The notes under the pieces are model-generated. The model was given only the letters and a program-made list of their open reading frames with translations, was not told the origin of the DNA and did no database searches. Source: Thiothrix subterranea (lineage in GTDB: Bacteria > Pseudomonadota > Gammaproteobacteria > Thiotrichales > Thiotrichaceae). From it: DNA of 64,000 nucleotides. A program made the translations under genes and the position numbers. The stretch spans positions 2,098,001 to 2,162,000 of the forward strand of contig NZ_CP133217.1 of NCBI RefSeq assembly GCF_030930995.1. Direction: 5' to 3'. This document shows, piece by piece, positions 27,737 through 36,216 of this stretch (position 1 is the stretch's first letter; each line of letters starts with the position of its first letter).

Positions 27737-28689
27737 ACAGCGGCAACCGGTATGAGTACATGCGCAGGTTCTTTTGCCAGTACTTTATCAAGGGTTAAAC
27801 AAATCTCGCTCAATTCTTCGGGCAACCAGTGAATATTGCGTAGCGGTGCAGTGCCGGGTTGTGACTCTGGTTTTGCTTCACCACTCAGAAAAACGGTGAT
27901 TTGGGTCATAATGCTCAAGGCTTGCAGGCTGTCGGATACGTCAGTACTGGGCAGCAGTAAGGCATCAAATTCGGCGCGTTCGATAATCAGCGGTAAATGA
28001 TCCAGCGTGGTTTCCGTGCCAAGCAAACTGACTTGATAACCGTGTTGGCTGATAATATTAGCGAGTAATAGCGTTTCCAATTGCACTGCATGAGTTTGGG
28101 TATTGACCAGCAACACCCGTTTGCCATTGGCGCGGCTGTTGTAATGCAAATAGCGTGAGCCGAGTTTCACGCACAAAAATTCATGCAGGAAAGCGTAGTC
28201 AGCGCGAGTAGACGGCAACATTGCCTGCTGTTGCCACAGTTGCTGATACAGGGGCAATATCAATTTTTTGGCGACCAATTCCAGCGAATACAGCGATACC
28301 GCTTCGTTGAAGGTGTGTTCCAAGGAACGGGTATCCAGTTTGTGGATGCAGCGTTGAAACAGTGAGCAATAGTGCCGCCAAGGGTCGTCGGTTTGTACAT
28401 CTTGTGCGGTGCGTAAGTGCATGGGCGGGGTTTCACCACTGTCGAGCACGTCACGGACGCGGCCTACGGGAATGCCTTGTTCCAGCAATACCAGCACTTG
28501 TTTGACACGATCGACGTCTTGGCGGCTGTAAAGACGATGCCCTTTCGGGGTGCGACGGGGCTTAAGTAAACCGTAGCGGCGTTCCCATGCGCGTAATGTG
28601 ACAGTGTTCACGCCTGTCTGTTCGGATACTGTGCCAATAGGGAAGAGGGCAGTAATGTCGCTAGTGTTGTGATCAGTCACAAAAGTCAT
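27733..28689 (-). CDS. MerR-family regulator with degenerate cobalamin-binding domain
   Basis: A 318-residue transcription factor. The MerR winged helix covers about 15-85 (FPIGTVSEQTGVNTVTLRAW, then RRTPKGHRLYSRQDVDR). Residues about 100-190 form the helical domain and 190-300 the Rossmann-like domain seen in light-sensing CarH/LitR proteins. The W-x9-EH motif that caps adenosylcobalamin is broken: Trp152 is followed at 162-163 by Arg-Ala. In the D-x-H-x-x-G motif only His200 remains (Gln at 198 and 203). B12-based light sensing is therefore doubtful, as in CarA/BluR-like relatives. It is the first gene of an operon with photolyase, which fits a light or oxidative response. Confidence 0.88.
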   Translation of the reverse strand: MTFVTDHNTSDITALFPIGTVSEQTGVNTVTLRAWERRYGLLKPRRTPKGHRLYSRQDVDRVKQVLVLLEQGIPVGRVRDVLDSGETPPMHLRTAQDVQTDDPWRHYCSLFQRCIHKLDTRSLEHTFNEAVSLYSLELVAKKLILPLYQQLWQQQAMLPSTRADYAFLHEFLCVKLGSRYLHYNSRANGKRVLLVNTQTHAVQLETLLLANIISQHGYQVSLLGTETTLDHLPLIIERAEFDALLLPSTDVSDSLQALSIMTQITVFLSGEAKPESQPGTAPLRNIHWLPEELSEICLTLDKVLAKEPAHVLIPVAAV

Positions 28690-28782
28690 AGGATTTGTAG
28701 CAGCCTTGTACAGTAATCATCTAACTATAGGTGAGATGTTAATGACAGAACAGTATTCCCATGAAAATTATGGTTTAGAACA

Positions 28783-28810
28783 AAAAACCGCCCTTGGAAG
28801 AGCGGTTTTT
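28783..28810 (-). terminator. Rho-independent terminator downstream of the yidB-like gene
   Basis: AAAAACCGC and GCGGTTTTT form a 9-bp stem around a 10-base loop, about 30 bases after the stop at 28840 on the minus strand, and followed by a T run in that direction. Confidence 0.8.
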
Positions 28811-28839
28811 AACAGGGTAAACGTGATGTTAGGTGCGCT

Positions 28840-29310
28840 TTAGCGACCAAACAGCTTGCTTGCCAGACCAATAGCGCCAGACACGCCACCGACCGAATCC
28901 AACAGGCTACCCATATCCAACGAACCGTTAGGGGAAGCTTTGTCCACGGCTTCTGGAACAGCCGCTTGCAGACCTTTCAGCGCTTGATCCGGGCTAAGAC
29001 CTAATTGCTGGGCAAACGCTGCAATTTTGTCTTGACCAAACATTTGAGTCAGTTGGCTACCAGAAGGCTGGGCGTTTTGACCGTTGCCTAACCATGAAGC
29101 CGCCAGTGACGCCAAACCAGAGTCACCGCCGCCTTGCATACCGGAAATCATGGAGGCTAAGCCACCCAAACCGCCTGCTTGTGCTTGATTACCGCTATTG
29201 CCCATGAGTTTCATCATGGCTGACGCAATTTCAGTGATCTCTAATTGACCATCACGGTCAGTATCCAATTGGCTTTTGAATACTTGGGTAGCAATTTGCA
29301 TTATATCCAT
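28840..29310 (-). CDS. YidB-family (DUF937) protein with EF-hand
   Basis: A 156-residue protein. The C-terminal half matches YidB/DUF937 proteins (MFGQDKIAAFAQQLGLSPDQ, then LDMGSLLDSVGG). The N-terminal segment LDTDRDGQLEITEIASAM (residues 16-33) is a canonical EF-hand loop, with Asp at positions 1, 3 and 5 and Gly at 6, suggesting calcium binding. A Gly/Gln-rich linker joins the parts. No signal peptide is visible. The family's role is unknown. The gene is 18 bases downstream of kbp on the same strand and ends before a terminator, so the two are probably co-transcribed. Confidence 0.85.
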   Translation of the reverse strand: MDIMQIATQVFKSQLDTDRDGQLEITEIASAMMKLMGNSGNQAQAGGLGGLASMISGMQGGGDSGLASLAASWLGNGQNAQPSGSQLTQMFGQDKIAAFAQQLGLSPDQALKGLQAAVPEAVDKASPNGSLDMGSLLDSVGGVSGAIGLASKLFGR

Positions 29311-29328
29311 GTGTGCCTGTACCTTTAT

Positions 29329-29772
29329 TTAAATACTTTTCGGAATGCGAATTTTTTGACCGGGGAAGATTTTGTCCGCGTCTTTAATGACTTCACGGTT
29401 AACTTCGACGATACGGGTGTATTTTGAACCATTGCCGTATGCTTTCTCAGCGATTTCCCACAGGGTATCGCCTTTTACAATCACGTAGAATTCGTCATCA
29501 CCACCGACTTGGCTGCCGTCCGCAATGGTCATGCCATCCGCTTTCACGGATTCGATGCCCATGGCATTGCCCGCCATCAATACGGCTTTTTCCAGTGCTT
29601 CAGCCGATTGCGCTTGACCTGTCAATGTAGCCACGCCATCTTTGACTTCAACTTGCAAGCCTTCAATGCCGGGGTTGTCTTCATTGATGTGTTGAGTCAG
29701 TGCAGCAGGTGCTTCCTCTTCCTTGCCGAAGATTTTCTTACCAATATTACGGGCAAAATCAAACAGTCCCAT
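29329..29772 (-). CDS. kbp: BON-LysM protein, Kbp/YgaU type
   Basis: A 147-residue protein with a BON domain at about 22-85 (INEDNPGIEGLQVEVKDG, then GVATLTGQ) and a LysM domain at about 97-145 (YVIVKGDTLWEIAEKAYG, ending FPGQKIRIP). The same layout, length and start (MGLF) are found in E. coli Kbp, a potassium-binding stress protein. There is no signal peptide, which also fits Kbp. AGGAGA precedes the ATG at 29772. It is followed by the yidB-like gene. Confidence 0.9.
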   Translation of the reverse strand: MGLFDFARNIGKKIFGKEEEAPAALTQHINEDNPGIEGLQVEVKDGVATLTGQAQSAEALEKAVLMAGNAMGIESVKADGMTIADGSQVGGDDEFYVIVKGDTLWEIAEKAYGNGSKYTRIVEVNREVIKDADKIFPGQKIRIPKSI

Positions 29773-29902
29773 CTTATTTTCTCCTATGATTTACGTATGG
29801 ATTGATCTCCAACCGTAGTATAGACGCTATTCAGCCAAAATTAACAACTGGTCTGATGGTCAGTCGGTAAATCTTGTTGGAAGGTTCATGTTTGTTCTGC
29901 TT

Positions 29903-30520
29903 TTAGGCAAGAAAAGCACCAAATTTGACAAGGCGTTGTTGCCAATAGGTTTTGCTCAGGTTGTCAATACTCACTTTGCTGCCACCGGATGCGGCATGGA
30001 TGAAATCACCGCGACCAATATAAATACCTACGTGATTGACTTTGCTGCCACTGGTGCGGAAGAAAATCAAATCACCGGGGCGCATTTGTTCAAAGCTAAG
30101 GGTGCGGCTGGCGGCGCTTTGTTCTGCCGCAGTGCGGGGTAGGGTGATGCCTTGGGCATTTTTATAGACGTATTGGGTCAGTCCACTGCAATCAAAGCCT
30201 TCGCGAGGGGTTTCACCGCCATAGGTATAGCGCACTCCCAGCGCCTGATGCGCTTGGGCTAATAAAGCGCGTCTAGCGGGGGCATCATAAGGTTCGGTTT
30301 GTTGTGAAAACGGTTGGTATTGTTGTGAAAATGCCGGTTGTGACATGGAGGGTTGATTATAACTGGTAAAATAAGGTCGAGCTTGATTTTGATAAACACC
30401 CGGAACCGTGTGATTCCAATACGGGTATTGCGCGGTTTGCGGGTATGAACCCATTGGTGCGCAACCGCCGAGTACAGTAGTGACTGCGCCCAATAGCAGT
30501 GCTGCTTTAATATTGCCCAT
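29903..30520 (-). CDS. NlpC/P60 (C40) peptidase lipoprotein
   Basis: A 205-residue envelope peptidase expected to cut peptide stems of peptidoglycan. Residues 1-20 are a lipoprotein signal with lipobox LGGC. A Tyr/Gln/Pro-rich spacer covers about 25-85. The NlpC domain (90-205) has the catalytic Cys in REGFDCSGLTQYVY, His in VNHVGIYIGRGDFIHA, and a further polar residue expected in the IHAASGGSKV stretch. It is transcribed alone, towards kbp. Confidence 0.92.
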   Translation of the reverse strand: MGNIKAALLLGAVTTVLGGCAPMGSYPQTAQYPYWNHTVPGVYQNQARPYFTSYNQPSMSQPAFSQQYQPFSQQTEPYDAPARRALLAQAHQALGVRYTYGGETPREGFDCSGLTQYVYKNAQGITLPRTAAEQSAASRTLSFEQMRPGDLIFFRTSGSKVNHVGIYIGRGDFIHAASGGSKVSIDNLSKTYWQQRLVKFGAFLA

Positions 30521-30592
30521 TATGATCTGCCCTGTTTTTTGTTATGCATTTAGAATGTTAGGGCATTCTATAAGTTCAATCCTGAACACAAA

Positions 30593-30631
30593 CAAAAAAC
30601 CCAATCACTTCAGGCGACTGGGTTTGTTTTT
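30593..30631 (-). terminator. Terminator hairpin after the DsrC-like gene
   Basis: ACCCAATC and GACTGGGT pair, with one wobble, around an 8-9-base loop. The stem is flanked by A and T runs on both sides, so it can act in both directions; on the minus strand it lies 20-55 bases after the stop at 30650. Confidence 0.75.
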
Positions 30632-30649
30632 AGACGTCGTGACCTAGTG

Positions 30650-31021
30650 TTACCAGTTGGTGCCGAAACTTTTGTCGGTTTCATTGCCTAACTTGGGCAA
30701 TTCAGCAATGTCGTGGATGGTACTCAGGGGACCATCGGGGAAAAGCTGATACAGGTATTTACGTCCGCCTTGGGGCAGAAATTCGTCTTGCAGCATATCC
30801 GCCAGCATTCGCGCATTCTGGCAATCATCGCAGTGTTCGTAAAAATCGAGTATGAAATTGATCACTGCCATGTGTTCGTTGGTCAGTGTTAGTCCGCGCT
30901 CAGCGGCATTGCTTTGAATTAACTGGTAAACATCATCGGTTTTGAGGGTAGGTAACGGCGCTCGCATGACCGCGTGGGCGCGAGGGAACATCTCATCCAA
31001 AGAAACATCGCTAAACATCAT
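30650..31021 (-). CDS. DsrC/TusE-family-like protein without C-terminal cysteine
   Basis: A 123-residue protein. The region LTLTNEHMAVINFILDFYE (44-62) and the segment GGRKYLYQLFPDGPLS near 85-101, then IAELPKLG, match the DsrC/TusE fold, which carries sulfur on a C-terminal Cys. Here the tail ends in NETDKSFGTNW with no cysteine, so the canonical persulfide chemistry is impossible; a pair C64-D-D-C67 is present instead. Cys-less DsrC relatives (RspA type) are thought to be regulatory. An AGGAGG site stands 8 bases before the ATG. It is likely involved in sulfur-linked regulation (inference), in keeping with sqr in the same window. Confidence 0.75.
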   Translation of the reverse strand: MMFSDVSLDEMFPRAHAVMRAPLPTLKTDDVYQLIQSNAAERGLTLTNEHMAVINFILDFYEHCDDCQNARMLADMLQDEFLPQGGRKYLYQLFPDGPLSTIHDIAELPKLGNETDKSFGTNW

Positions 31022-31202
31022 AACTCAATCCTCCTGAGTGTTTTTTGTGGTGATGACAAACCTAGCCATCTCTAGTGGTGTGGTTTGATACCTTGCTTAT
31101 ATCCTAAAAGTAGTATTTCCGAGTGCATAAGTCAAGTTATGTCTTCGATTGATTCGCGTGGTATGCTTGGCGGATGTTATTTCACTGCATGGTCGAGTGT
31201 TC

Positions 31203-31805
31203 ATGAGCGCCATTACCCCCACGTTGACGACATTAACCTTAGCGGCTTACGGCTGGTCGCCTGCTAATTGGGCAAGTGTTTTTTACCCAGATGATTTGCC
31301 AACAGATTGGCAAATGTCATATTACACCAATGAATTCAGTCGTTTACTGATTCCTGCGACTGAGTGGGTAGCGCCCGTAGCACAAGCCAAAGCGTGGTCA
31401 GCGGAAGTCGGGGAGGATTTCGGTTTTTATGTGGAATTAACCCCGGAATTGTTGCAAGCAGCGCATTGGGAAGCAGTACGTGCTGCCATTGAGCAGGAAT
31501 TGGCAACGCAAGTACTGGGAATTGTGGCAGATGCTGGGGTAATCCCTTGGATACCGGCAGCATGGTTGGAGCGCTTTGCTGTGCATATCTTGCCGGAAGG
31601 CGAGTGGTTTGCTGCAATGCCGCAAGGTGCAGAGGCGCAAATTGGCTTGATACATTCCAGTGAAACGCTCTCGCCAAAAGCTTTACGCGCTTTGTTCGAG
31701 CATTTGCAACAACATACCGCCCACCGTGATGTTGTGCTGTTCTTGGATGCGCCTTGGGTCGTATTGGAGCAATTACGTCTGATGCAGCAATTGTACGGGG
31801 TATAA
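31203..31805 (+). CDS. DUF72-like protein
   Basis: A 200-residue protein from the ATG at 31203. The opening YGWSPANWASVFYPDDLPTD and the following WQMSYYTNEFSRLLIPA resemble the first strand-loop unit of DUF72 (YecE-like) TIM-barrel proteins, which have W-Y-P-x-x-L-P-x-x-W patterns. It is shorter than typical DUF72 (about 240-280), so it may be a reduced or divergent form. Function unknown. An in-frame ATG at 31149 gives a less likely N-terminal extension. The stop is 8 bases from the convergent zinc-ribbon gene. Confidence 0.55.
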   Translation: MSAITPTLTTLTLAAYGWSPANWASVFYPDDLPTDWQMSYYTNEFSRLLIPATEWVAPVAQAKAWSAEVGEDFGFYVELTPELLQAAHWEAVRAAIEQELATQVLGIVADAGVIPWIPAAWLERFAVHILPEGEWFAAMPQGAEAQIGLIHSSETLSPKALRALFEHLQQHTAHRDVVLFLDAPWVVLEQLRLMQQLYGV

Positions 31806-31813
31806 ATCCGGTG

Positions 31814-33019
31814 CTAATACCTCGGCGCACGATAAGGATCAGGCCAGCGGCGGGGTGCTTGATACTGTTGATATTGGTAATAATCCCCGCTTTGCTGCAA
31901 GGCTTGCTCAAACACTCCGGCTTTTTCCATGACATACCCCAAGCCGCCCAGCACCGTCAGCCCCAATAACACGGCGAACACAATTTTCACGACGCTGTAA
32001 GGGCGTTCGCCTTGGGTTTTGCCGTTGCGTCCGTTAATGACAAAGCGGTAGGTTTCACTGTTATAACGGAAAGCAGCCGACCAAACCGGCAGCAAAACGT
32101 GTTTAAACGTGGTGGCTGAATGTTGCGTTTGCAGGCTGTGAACGCGCTGTTGATCTCCGCCAATGTCACTGATAATAGCATTGTAAATGCGGCTATCCAT
32201 AATGCCACGGGCTTGCTCAAAGCCTTCGTCCAAATCTACCTGATAAATTTCACTCTGGAAACCGCTCAGGTAGCTTTCGTTGTAAGGCACGAGGTTTGGT
32301 AAATCCCACGGTTCGAGGCGGTCAAGAATCGCCCGGGGCAGGGTATGCGTAGCGCCGACCAATACATCGTCAAAGAATAAACGCACCCGCCCACTGACCG
32401 GTGTCCAGCGAATACGGGGTACATTTTGCACTTGTTGGCGTGGTTGCCCGTTCACCATTACCGTGACCATTTGGCGTTCGTAATAAATCACGCCGCGTTC
32501 ACCCCGGTAATAGCTGTCGGTATGGCTGTCATACGTCCAGTATGGGATGTAAATGCCCAGCAATTTTTCATCGCGTTTAGCTTTGTTTTTCAGGGCAGAA
32601 GGCGCAAACCATAAGCCACCAATCCACTTATCAAACGCGCTACGCGCATCTTTTTCGGTGATTAAAAACGGCAACAACGATTTGGGTTGGAACAGCCGTG
32701 CCTGTTCCGTTCCTGTTACCACGGGCGTGCCACAAAAGGGGCAGTCGCCCGCGTGCGTGTTTGGTTTTAACTCAAACGTGGCGGCACAATTGGGGCATTT
32801 AATGACCTGAGTGTTGTCCAAGGGGCGCAATTTGCCTTGTTGAATAGCCCGCAATGCCTGCTCGAAACTGTATTCACGAATTTCTTGCTGGTTAGGGTGG
32901 ATCAGGTTTTGATGCCCGCAATAGTTACACTGGAGCGCTTCAGTCCCCGGTTGGTAGAGCAAATCAGCGCCGCATTGTTCGCACGGAAAATGCTGTTGTT
33001 TGGTGTTATTATCCGCCAT
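31814..33019 (-). CDS. Double zinc-ribbon membrane protein, last gene of TelA operon
   Basis: A 401-residue protein. Two zinc ribbons lie at the N-terminus: CEQCG...CNYCG (about 13-37) and CPNC...CPFCG (about 74-100). A large β-rich region follows (about 130-340, with YWTYDSHTDSYYRGERG). A single membrane helix (VFAVLLGLTVLGGLGYVM near 350-368) and a Gln/Tyr-rich tail close the protein. Similar proteins are often annotated as TFIIB-type zinc-ribbon or primosomal-N'-like by similarity of the ribbon only. It follows the SPFH gene by 14 bases in the same operon. Confidence 0.75.
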   Translation of the reverse strand: MADNNTKQQHFPCEQCGADLLYQPGTEALQCNYCGHQNLIHPNQQEIREYSFEQALRAIQQGKLRPLDNTQVIKCPNCAATFELKPNTHAGDCPFCGTPVVTGTEQARLFQPKSLLPFLITEKDARSAFDKWIGGLWFAPSALKNKAKRDEKLLGIYIPYWTYDSHTDSYYRGERGVIYYERQMVTVMVNGQPRQQVQNVPRIRWTPVSGRVRLFFDDVLVGATHTLPRAILDRLEPWDLPNLVPYNESYLSGFQSEIYQVDLDEGFEQARGIMDSRIYNAIISDIGGDQQRVHSLQTQHSATTFKHVLLPVWSAAFRYNSETYRFVINGRNGKTQGERPYSVVKIVFAVLLGLTVLGGLGYVMEKAGVFEQALQQSGDYYQYQQYQAPRRWPDPYRAPRY

Positions 33020-33033
33020 TTAAGCCTGCATTG

Positions 33034-34131
33034 TTATTCGCTACTGTGAGGGGGCGCTGACGGTGGAAGCGGCGGTGGCGTTGCTTGCCCAGCAAACAAA
33101 CCACGCAGTGCGGCTGTTTCCCCTGCCGCTTGCCAGTTTGCCATGCCCGCTTGCCACACCAACGTTGCTGCCGTTAGCTGCCCATTTTGCGCCATTTGTT
33201 GCAGTTGCGGCATTCCAATCGGGCCACTGGATTCCTGCCCGATCGCAACGTGCCAGCCGGTATCCGGTAACGGTGGTGGCGTTGCTGCTGCCGGTTTGTT
33301 CAGCACTTCTGCCATTTTATTAGCAACCGCAAAACCCATGCCCATATCCAGCGCACTGTTGGAACCACCATTGCCAATGCCTTGCGCGGTTTGGTATTGC
33401 AGGTATTTGTCGAGGTTGCCAATCATGCCCATGCTGGTGCGTTTGTCGAGCGCTTCTTCGACTTCGGTGGGCAGGGAGATATTTTCCACCAGAATATTGG
33501 TGAGCTTCAGACCATAAGCAGCAAATTCCGGGACAATTTTCTGGGTGACGAATTGCCCCAATTGTTCGTAGTTGGCTGCCATATCCAGCACCGGAATATT
33601 GGCGCTGGCAACGATACTGCTAAAGCGTGTCACAATCAGATTGCGCAATTGGTCGCTGATTTCATCGACGGTGAAATGCCCATCCGTCCCCATGATTTCT
33701 TGCATGAATTTGCGCGAGTCTTCAATACGCATTCCATACGTACCAAAAGCGCGAATGCGCACCCCGCCGAATTCGCTGTCACGGATCATCACCGGGTTGC
33801 GCGTTCCCCATTTCAGATTGGTGAATTGCTTGGTGTTGAAAAAGTACACTTCCGCTTTGAACGGGCTGCTGAAACCGTGATCCCAGTGTTGCAGGGTAGA
33901 CAGTAGCGGCAGATTTTGGGTTTCCAGCACGTACATGCCGGGGGTGAGTACGTCGGCTACTTGGCCTTCGTTCACGAAAATGGCGACTTGCGACTCACGC
34001 ACGGTGAGTTTCGCGCCGTATTTGATTTCGTTGCCGTGGCGCTCGAAACGGTAAACCATGGTGTCGCTGCTGCTGTCAGTCCATTCGATGACATCAACAA
34101 ATTCACCCATCAATTTGTCCCATAATCCCAT
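33034..34131 (-). CDS. SPFH-domain protein with C-terminal GYF_2 domain (YdjI-like)
   Basis: A 365-residue protein. Residues 1-260 match the SPFH/'virion core'-like family (WDKLMGEFVDVIEW start, then NEGQVADVLTPGMYVLETQN near 54-73), which forms membrane-associated oligomeric scaffolds. Residues about 290-345 form a GYF_2 domain (GPIGMPQLQQMAQNGQLTAA, then TLVWQAGMANW), followed by a Pro-rich tail. GYF_2 domains often bind proline-rich partners. The start is 3 bases after the telA stop, indicating tight coupling. It probably recruits partners to stressed membrane areas (inference from the family). Confidence 0.85.
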   Translation of the reverse strand: MGLWDKLMGEFVDVIEWTDSSSDTMVYRFERHGNEIKYGAKLTVRESQVAIFVNEGQVADVLTPGMYVLETQNLPLLSTLQHWDHGFSSPFKAEVYFFNTKQFTNLKWGTRNPVMIRDSEFGGVRIRAFGTYGMRIEDSRKFMQEIMGTDGHFTVDEISDQLRNLIVTRFSSIVASANIPVLDMAANYEQLGQFVTQKIVPEFAAYGLKLTNILVENISLPTEVEEALDKRTSMGMIGNLDKYLQYQTAQGIGNGGSNSALDMGMGFAVANKMAEVLNKPAAATPPPLPDTGWHVAIGQESSGPIGMPQLQQMAQNGQLTAATLVWQAGMANWQAAGETAALRGLFAGQATPPPLPPSAPPHSSE

Positions 34132-34134
34132 GAT

Positions 34135-35307
34135 TTATACTCCTTGGCGGGGGCTGTCTGCCTTGGCTTTGGCGGAAGTCAGCGCGTGGCGCAATTCGCT
34201 TTCCATGACCTTGATTTCTTCCTCGGCTTTGGCACGCATGGCTTTGCCTTCGTCAGCAATGCGCAGCGAGTCGTTGATGGTGTCGATCAGGCTTTGGTTG
34301 GCTTTTTTCACCGATTGGATGTCGAACACGCCGCGTTCCATTTGTTTGCGGGTTTCGGCATTGCCCATGCGCAAGGTTTCGGCATTTTTTTCCAGCAATT
34401 CATTGGTAAGATCCGACGCTTTTTTGACGACTTCGGCAGCATCGCTCATGCGGAAAATGGTCACGGCTTGCGCTAATTGGTTTTTCCACAAAGGAACGGT
34501 GTTGATCAGCGTGGAATTGATCTTATTGATCAGGGTTTTGTCGTTTTCTTGCACCAAACGGATGCTGGGCAAGCTTTGCATGGCGACTTGGCGGGTTAGG
34601 CGTAAATCGTGTACGCGGCGTTCCAGATCGTCACGCGAGCTGCGTAAATCGCGTAAGTTTTGCGCCAGAATCATGTCGGCGGTATTGGCTTCGACTTTGG
34701 CAACCAGTGCAGGAATGTCATTGGTTTCGAGGCGACGCAGCTTTTCTTCACCAGCGGCGATATAGGCTTCGAGGTTGTGGAAAAAGTCGAGGTTGGCTTC
34801 ATAGAGCTTGTCGAGCGTGACCACATCCGTCAGCAATTGGGTTTTGTACCCTTCCATCTCATCGGTAATGGTGTCGATTTGTTTGCGGACTTCTTCGTAT
34901 TGATTCAGGAATGCGACGACAGGTTTGGCTTTGCCAATGAGTTTTTCCCACCAGCTGGGTTCGTCATTGGGGTTGAGGGAGTCAATGTCGAAGCCTTTGA
35001 TGGCAACAACCATATTGGTCAGGGATTTGCCTGCGGAACCGATGTCTTTGTTTTTGACACCGTTGAGCATTTTTTCCGAAATGGCGGTCATTTGCTCTTG
35101 GGTTTTGGTGCCAAAGAACATAATGCTGCTGCGGTCGTCCATGTCGATTTCGGCGATGATATTTTCGAGTTTACTTTTATTGGTATCATCGGCTTGGGCG
35201 TAAGCGACCAGTTCGGTGGTCATTTCTGGCAGGGGAGCCAGTTCGGTACCGGGAACGATGGCAGGCGCGGTTTGGGTGATGGTGGTTGTGGTTTGAGTTT
35301 CATTCAT
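34135..35307 (-). CDS. telA: TelA-family toxic anion resistance protein
   Basis: A 390-residue, largely helical cytoplasmic protein of the TelA family (tellurite resistance, also linked to cell-envelope stress). Characteristic parts are GNAETRKQMERGVFDIQSVK near 320-339, NQSLIDTINDSLRIADEGK near 342-360, and SIMFFGTKTQEQMTAISEKM near 58-77. Long coiled-coil segments span about 130-290. It stands third in the operon, after the small membrane protein and XpaC-like gene. TelA and XpaC/YceN genes are neighbours in many bacteria. Confidence 0.92.
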   Translation of the reverse strand: MNETQTTTTITQTAPAIVPGTELAPLPEMTTELVAYAQADDTNKSKLENIIAEIDMDDRSSIMFFGTKTQEQMTAISEKMLNGVKNKDIGSAGKSLTNMVVAIKGFDIDSLNPNDEPSWWEKLIGKAKPVVAFLNQYEEVRKQIDTITDEMEGYKTQLLTDVVTLDKLYEANLDFFHNLEAYIAAGEEKLRRLETNDIPALVAKVEANTADMILAQNLRDLRSSRDDLERRVHDLRLTRQVAMQSLPSIRLVQENDKTLINKINSTLINTVPLWKNQLAQAVTIFRMSDAAEVVKKASDLTNELLEKNAETLRMGNAETRKQMERGVFDIQSVKKANQSLIDTINDSLRIADEGKAMRAKAEEEIKVMESELRHALTSAKAKADSPRQGV

Positions 35308-35337
35308 GGGGGTCTTCTCCTTGAGTTTATCGCTTAA

Positions 35338-36216
35338 TTAGAGAACGCCTTCGCGTTTGAGTTGGGTTTCGAGGACTTCGATTTGCACGTCCAGATCAAA
35401 ATGGTTGTCTTCCAATAATTTTGCCTGTTGTTCGGCGAAGGTCTGTTCTATCGAATCCAGCACGCGACTGAAATTGGTTTCCAGAGCAACTGCCTTTTCT
35501 CCCTGATGTGTGCGTGCATAGCCTTCGGTCACACGTTGTGTGCCGTCCAAATAAACTTTGAGGAATTTGCGAGCGCGTGACAGGCGGGTCGGGTCATCTT
35601 CGATACTGGTGAGCACTTCGCGGGCTTTGTTGGTGATGCGTTGCAGGCGGGCATTGAATTCGGGGTTGGGAATTTGGCGACGTGCTTGTTCGATCGCGTC
35701 GATTTTAACATTGGCGGCATCGAGTGCGTCTAAGACTTCTTCAATCGTGACCCCGATGGAAATATTGCCCGCTTTGTCTTTGCGCGGGTCTAACCCGTAA
35801 TACAAGGCAAACCCAAGGAAGGTTACTGCGCCAATCAACACCGCTGGCAGAATGCCGCTCATGGCATAATCGGAACTCCACCAGTCCAAAACACCGGTCG
35901 CCGTGCTGATAATAAGCGCGGCAACGGTTTTGAACGGAGTCGATGGTGCACGGGCAATTTTGCGCCGTTCGTATTCGCCTTCCAGTCGAAAACCTTGGCG
36001 AGCCACACTAGCGCCTACCATGAATGCAGCGAATACTCCACCAGTTACTAAGGTCGCCATCACGTCACCGCGCATGAGTGAACCAATGGCAGTGATCAGG
36101 GCGGGTAGCGGCAGTAAATAAAGCAGTATGCCTTTGATGCCATAACGGACATTGTGAATGGTAGGCTCATAACGTTTGGCAGCCGATTTGACGGTTGTGG
36201 TCATGGTGTCTCCCAT
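35338..36216 (-). CDS. XpaC-like membrane protein (5-bromo-4-chloroindolyl phosphate hydrolysis family)
   Basis: A 292-residue protein. The N-terminal ~140 residues hold four hydrophobic stretches (for example GILLYLLPLPALITAIGSLM and AVLIGAVTFLGFALYYG), after which a helical cytoplasmic part (150-292) resembles XpaC/YceN. The family name comes from a phenotype in Bacillus; no enzyme activity is established. Its first base overlaps the stop codon of the 34-residue membrane protein (TAATG), so translation is coupled. Confidence 0.82.
   Translation of the reverse strand: MGDTMTTTVKSAAKRYEPTIHNVRYGIKGILLYLLPLPALITAIGSLMRGDVMATLVTGGVFAAFMVGASVARQGFRLEGEYERRKIARAPSTPFKTVAALIISTATGVLDWWSSDYAMSGILPAVLIGAVTFLGFALYYGLDPRKDKAGNISIGVTIEEVLDALDAANVKIDAIEQARRQIPNPEFNARLQRITNKAREVLTSIEDDPTRLSRARKFLKVYLDGTQRVTEGYARTHQGEKAVALETNFSRVLDSIEQTFAEQQAKLLEDNHFDLDVQIEVLETQLKREGVL

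Noticed and set aside
27733-28689. Functional adenosylcobalamin photoreceptor
   Set aside because: The E-H pair of W-x9-EH and the Asp and Gly of the DxHxxG motif are missing, so a B12 light switch cannot be claimed.
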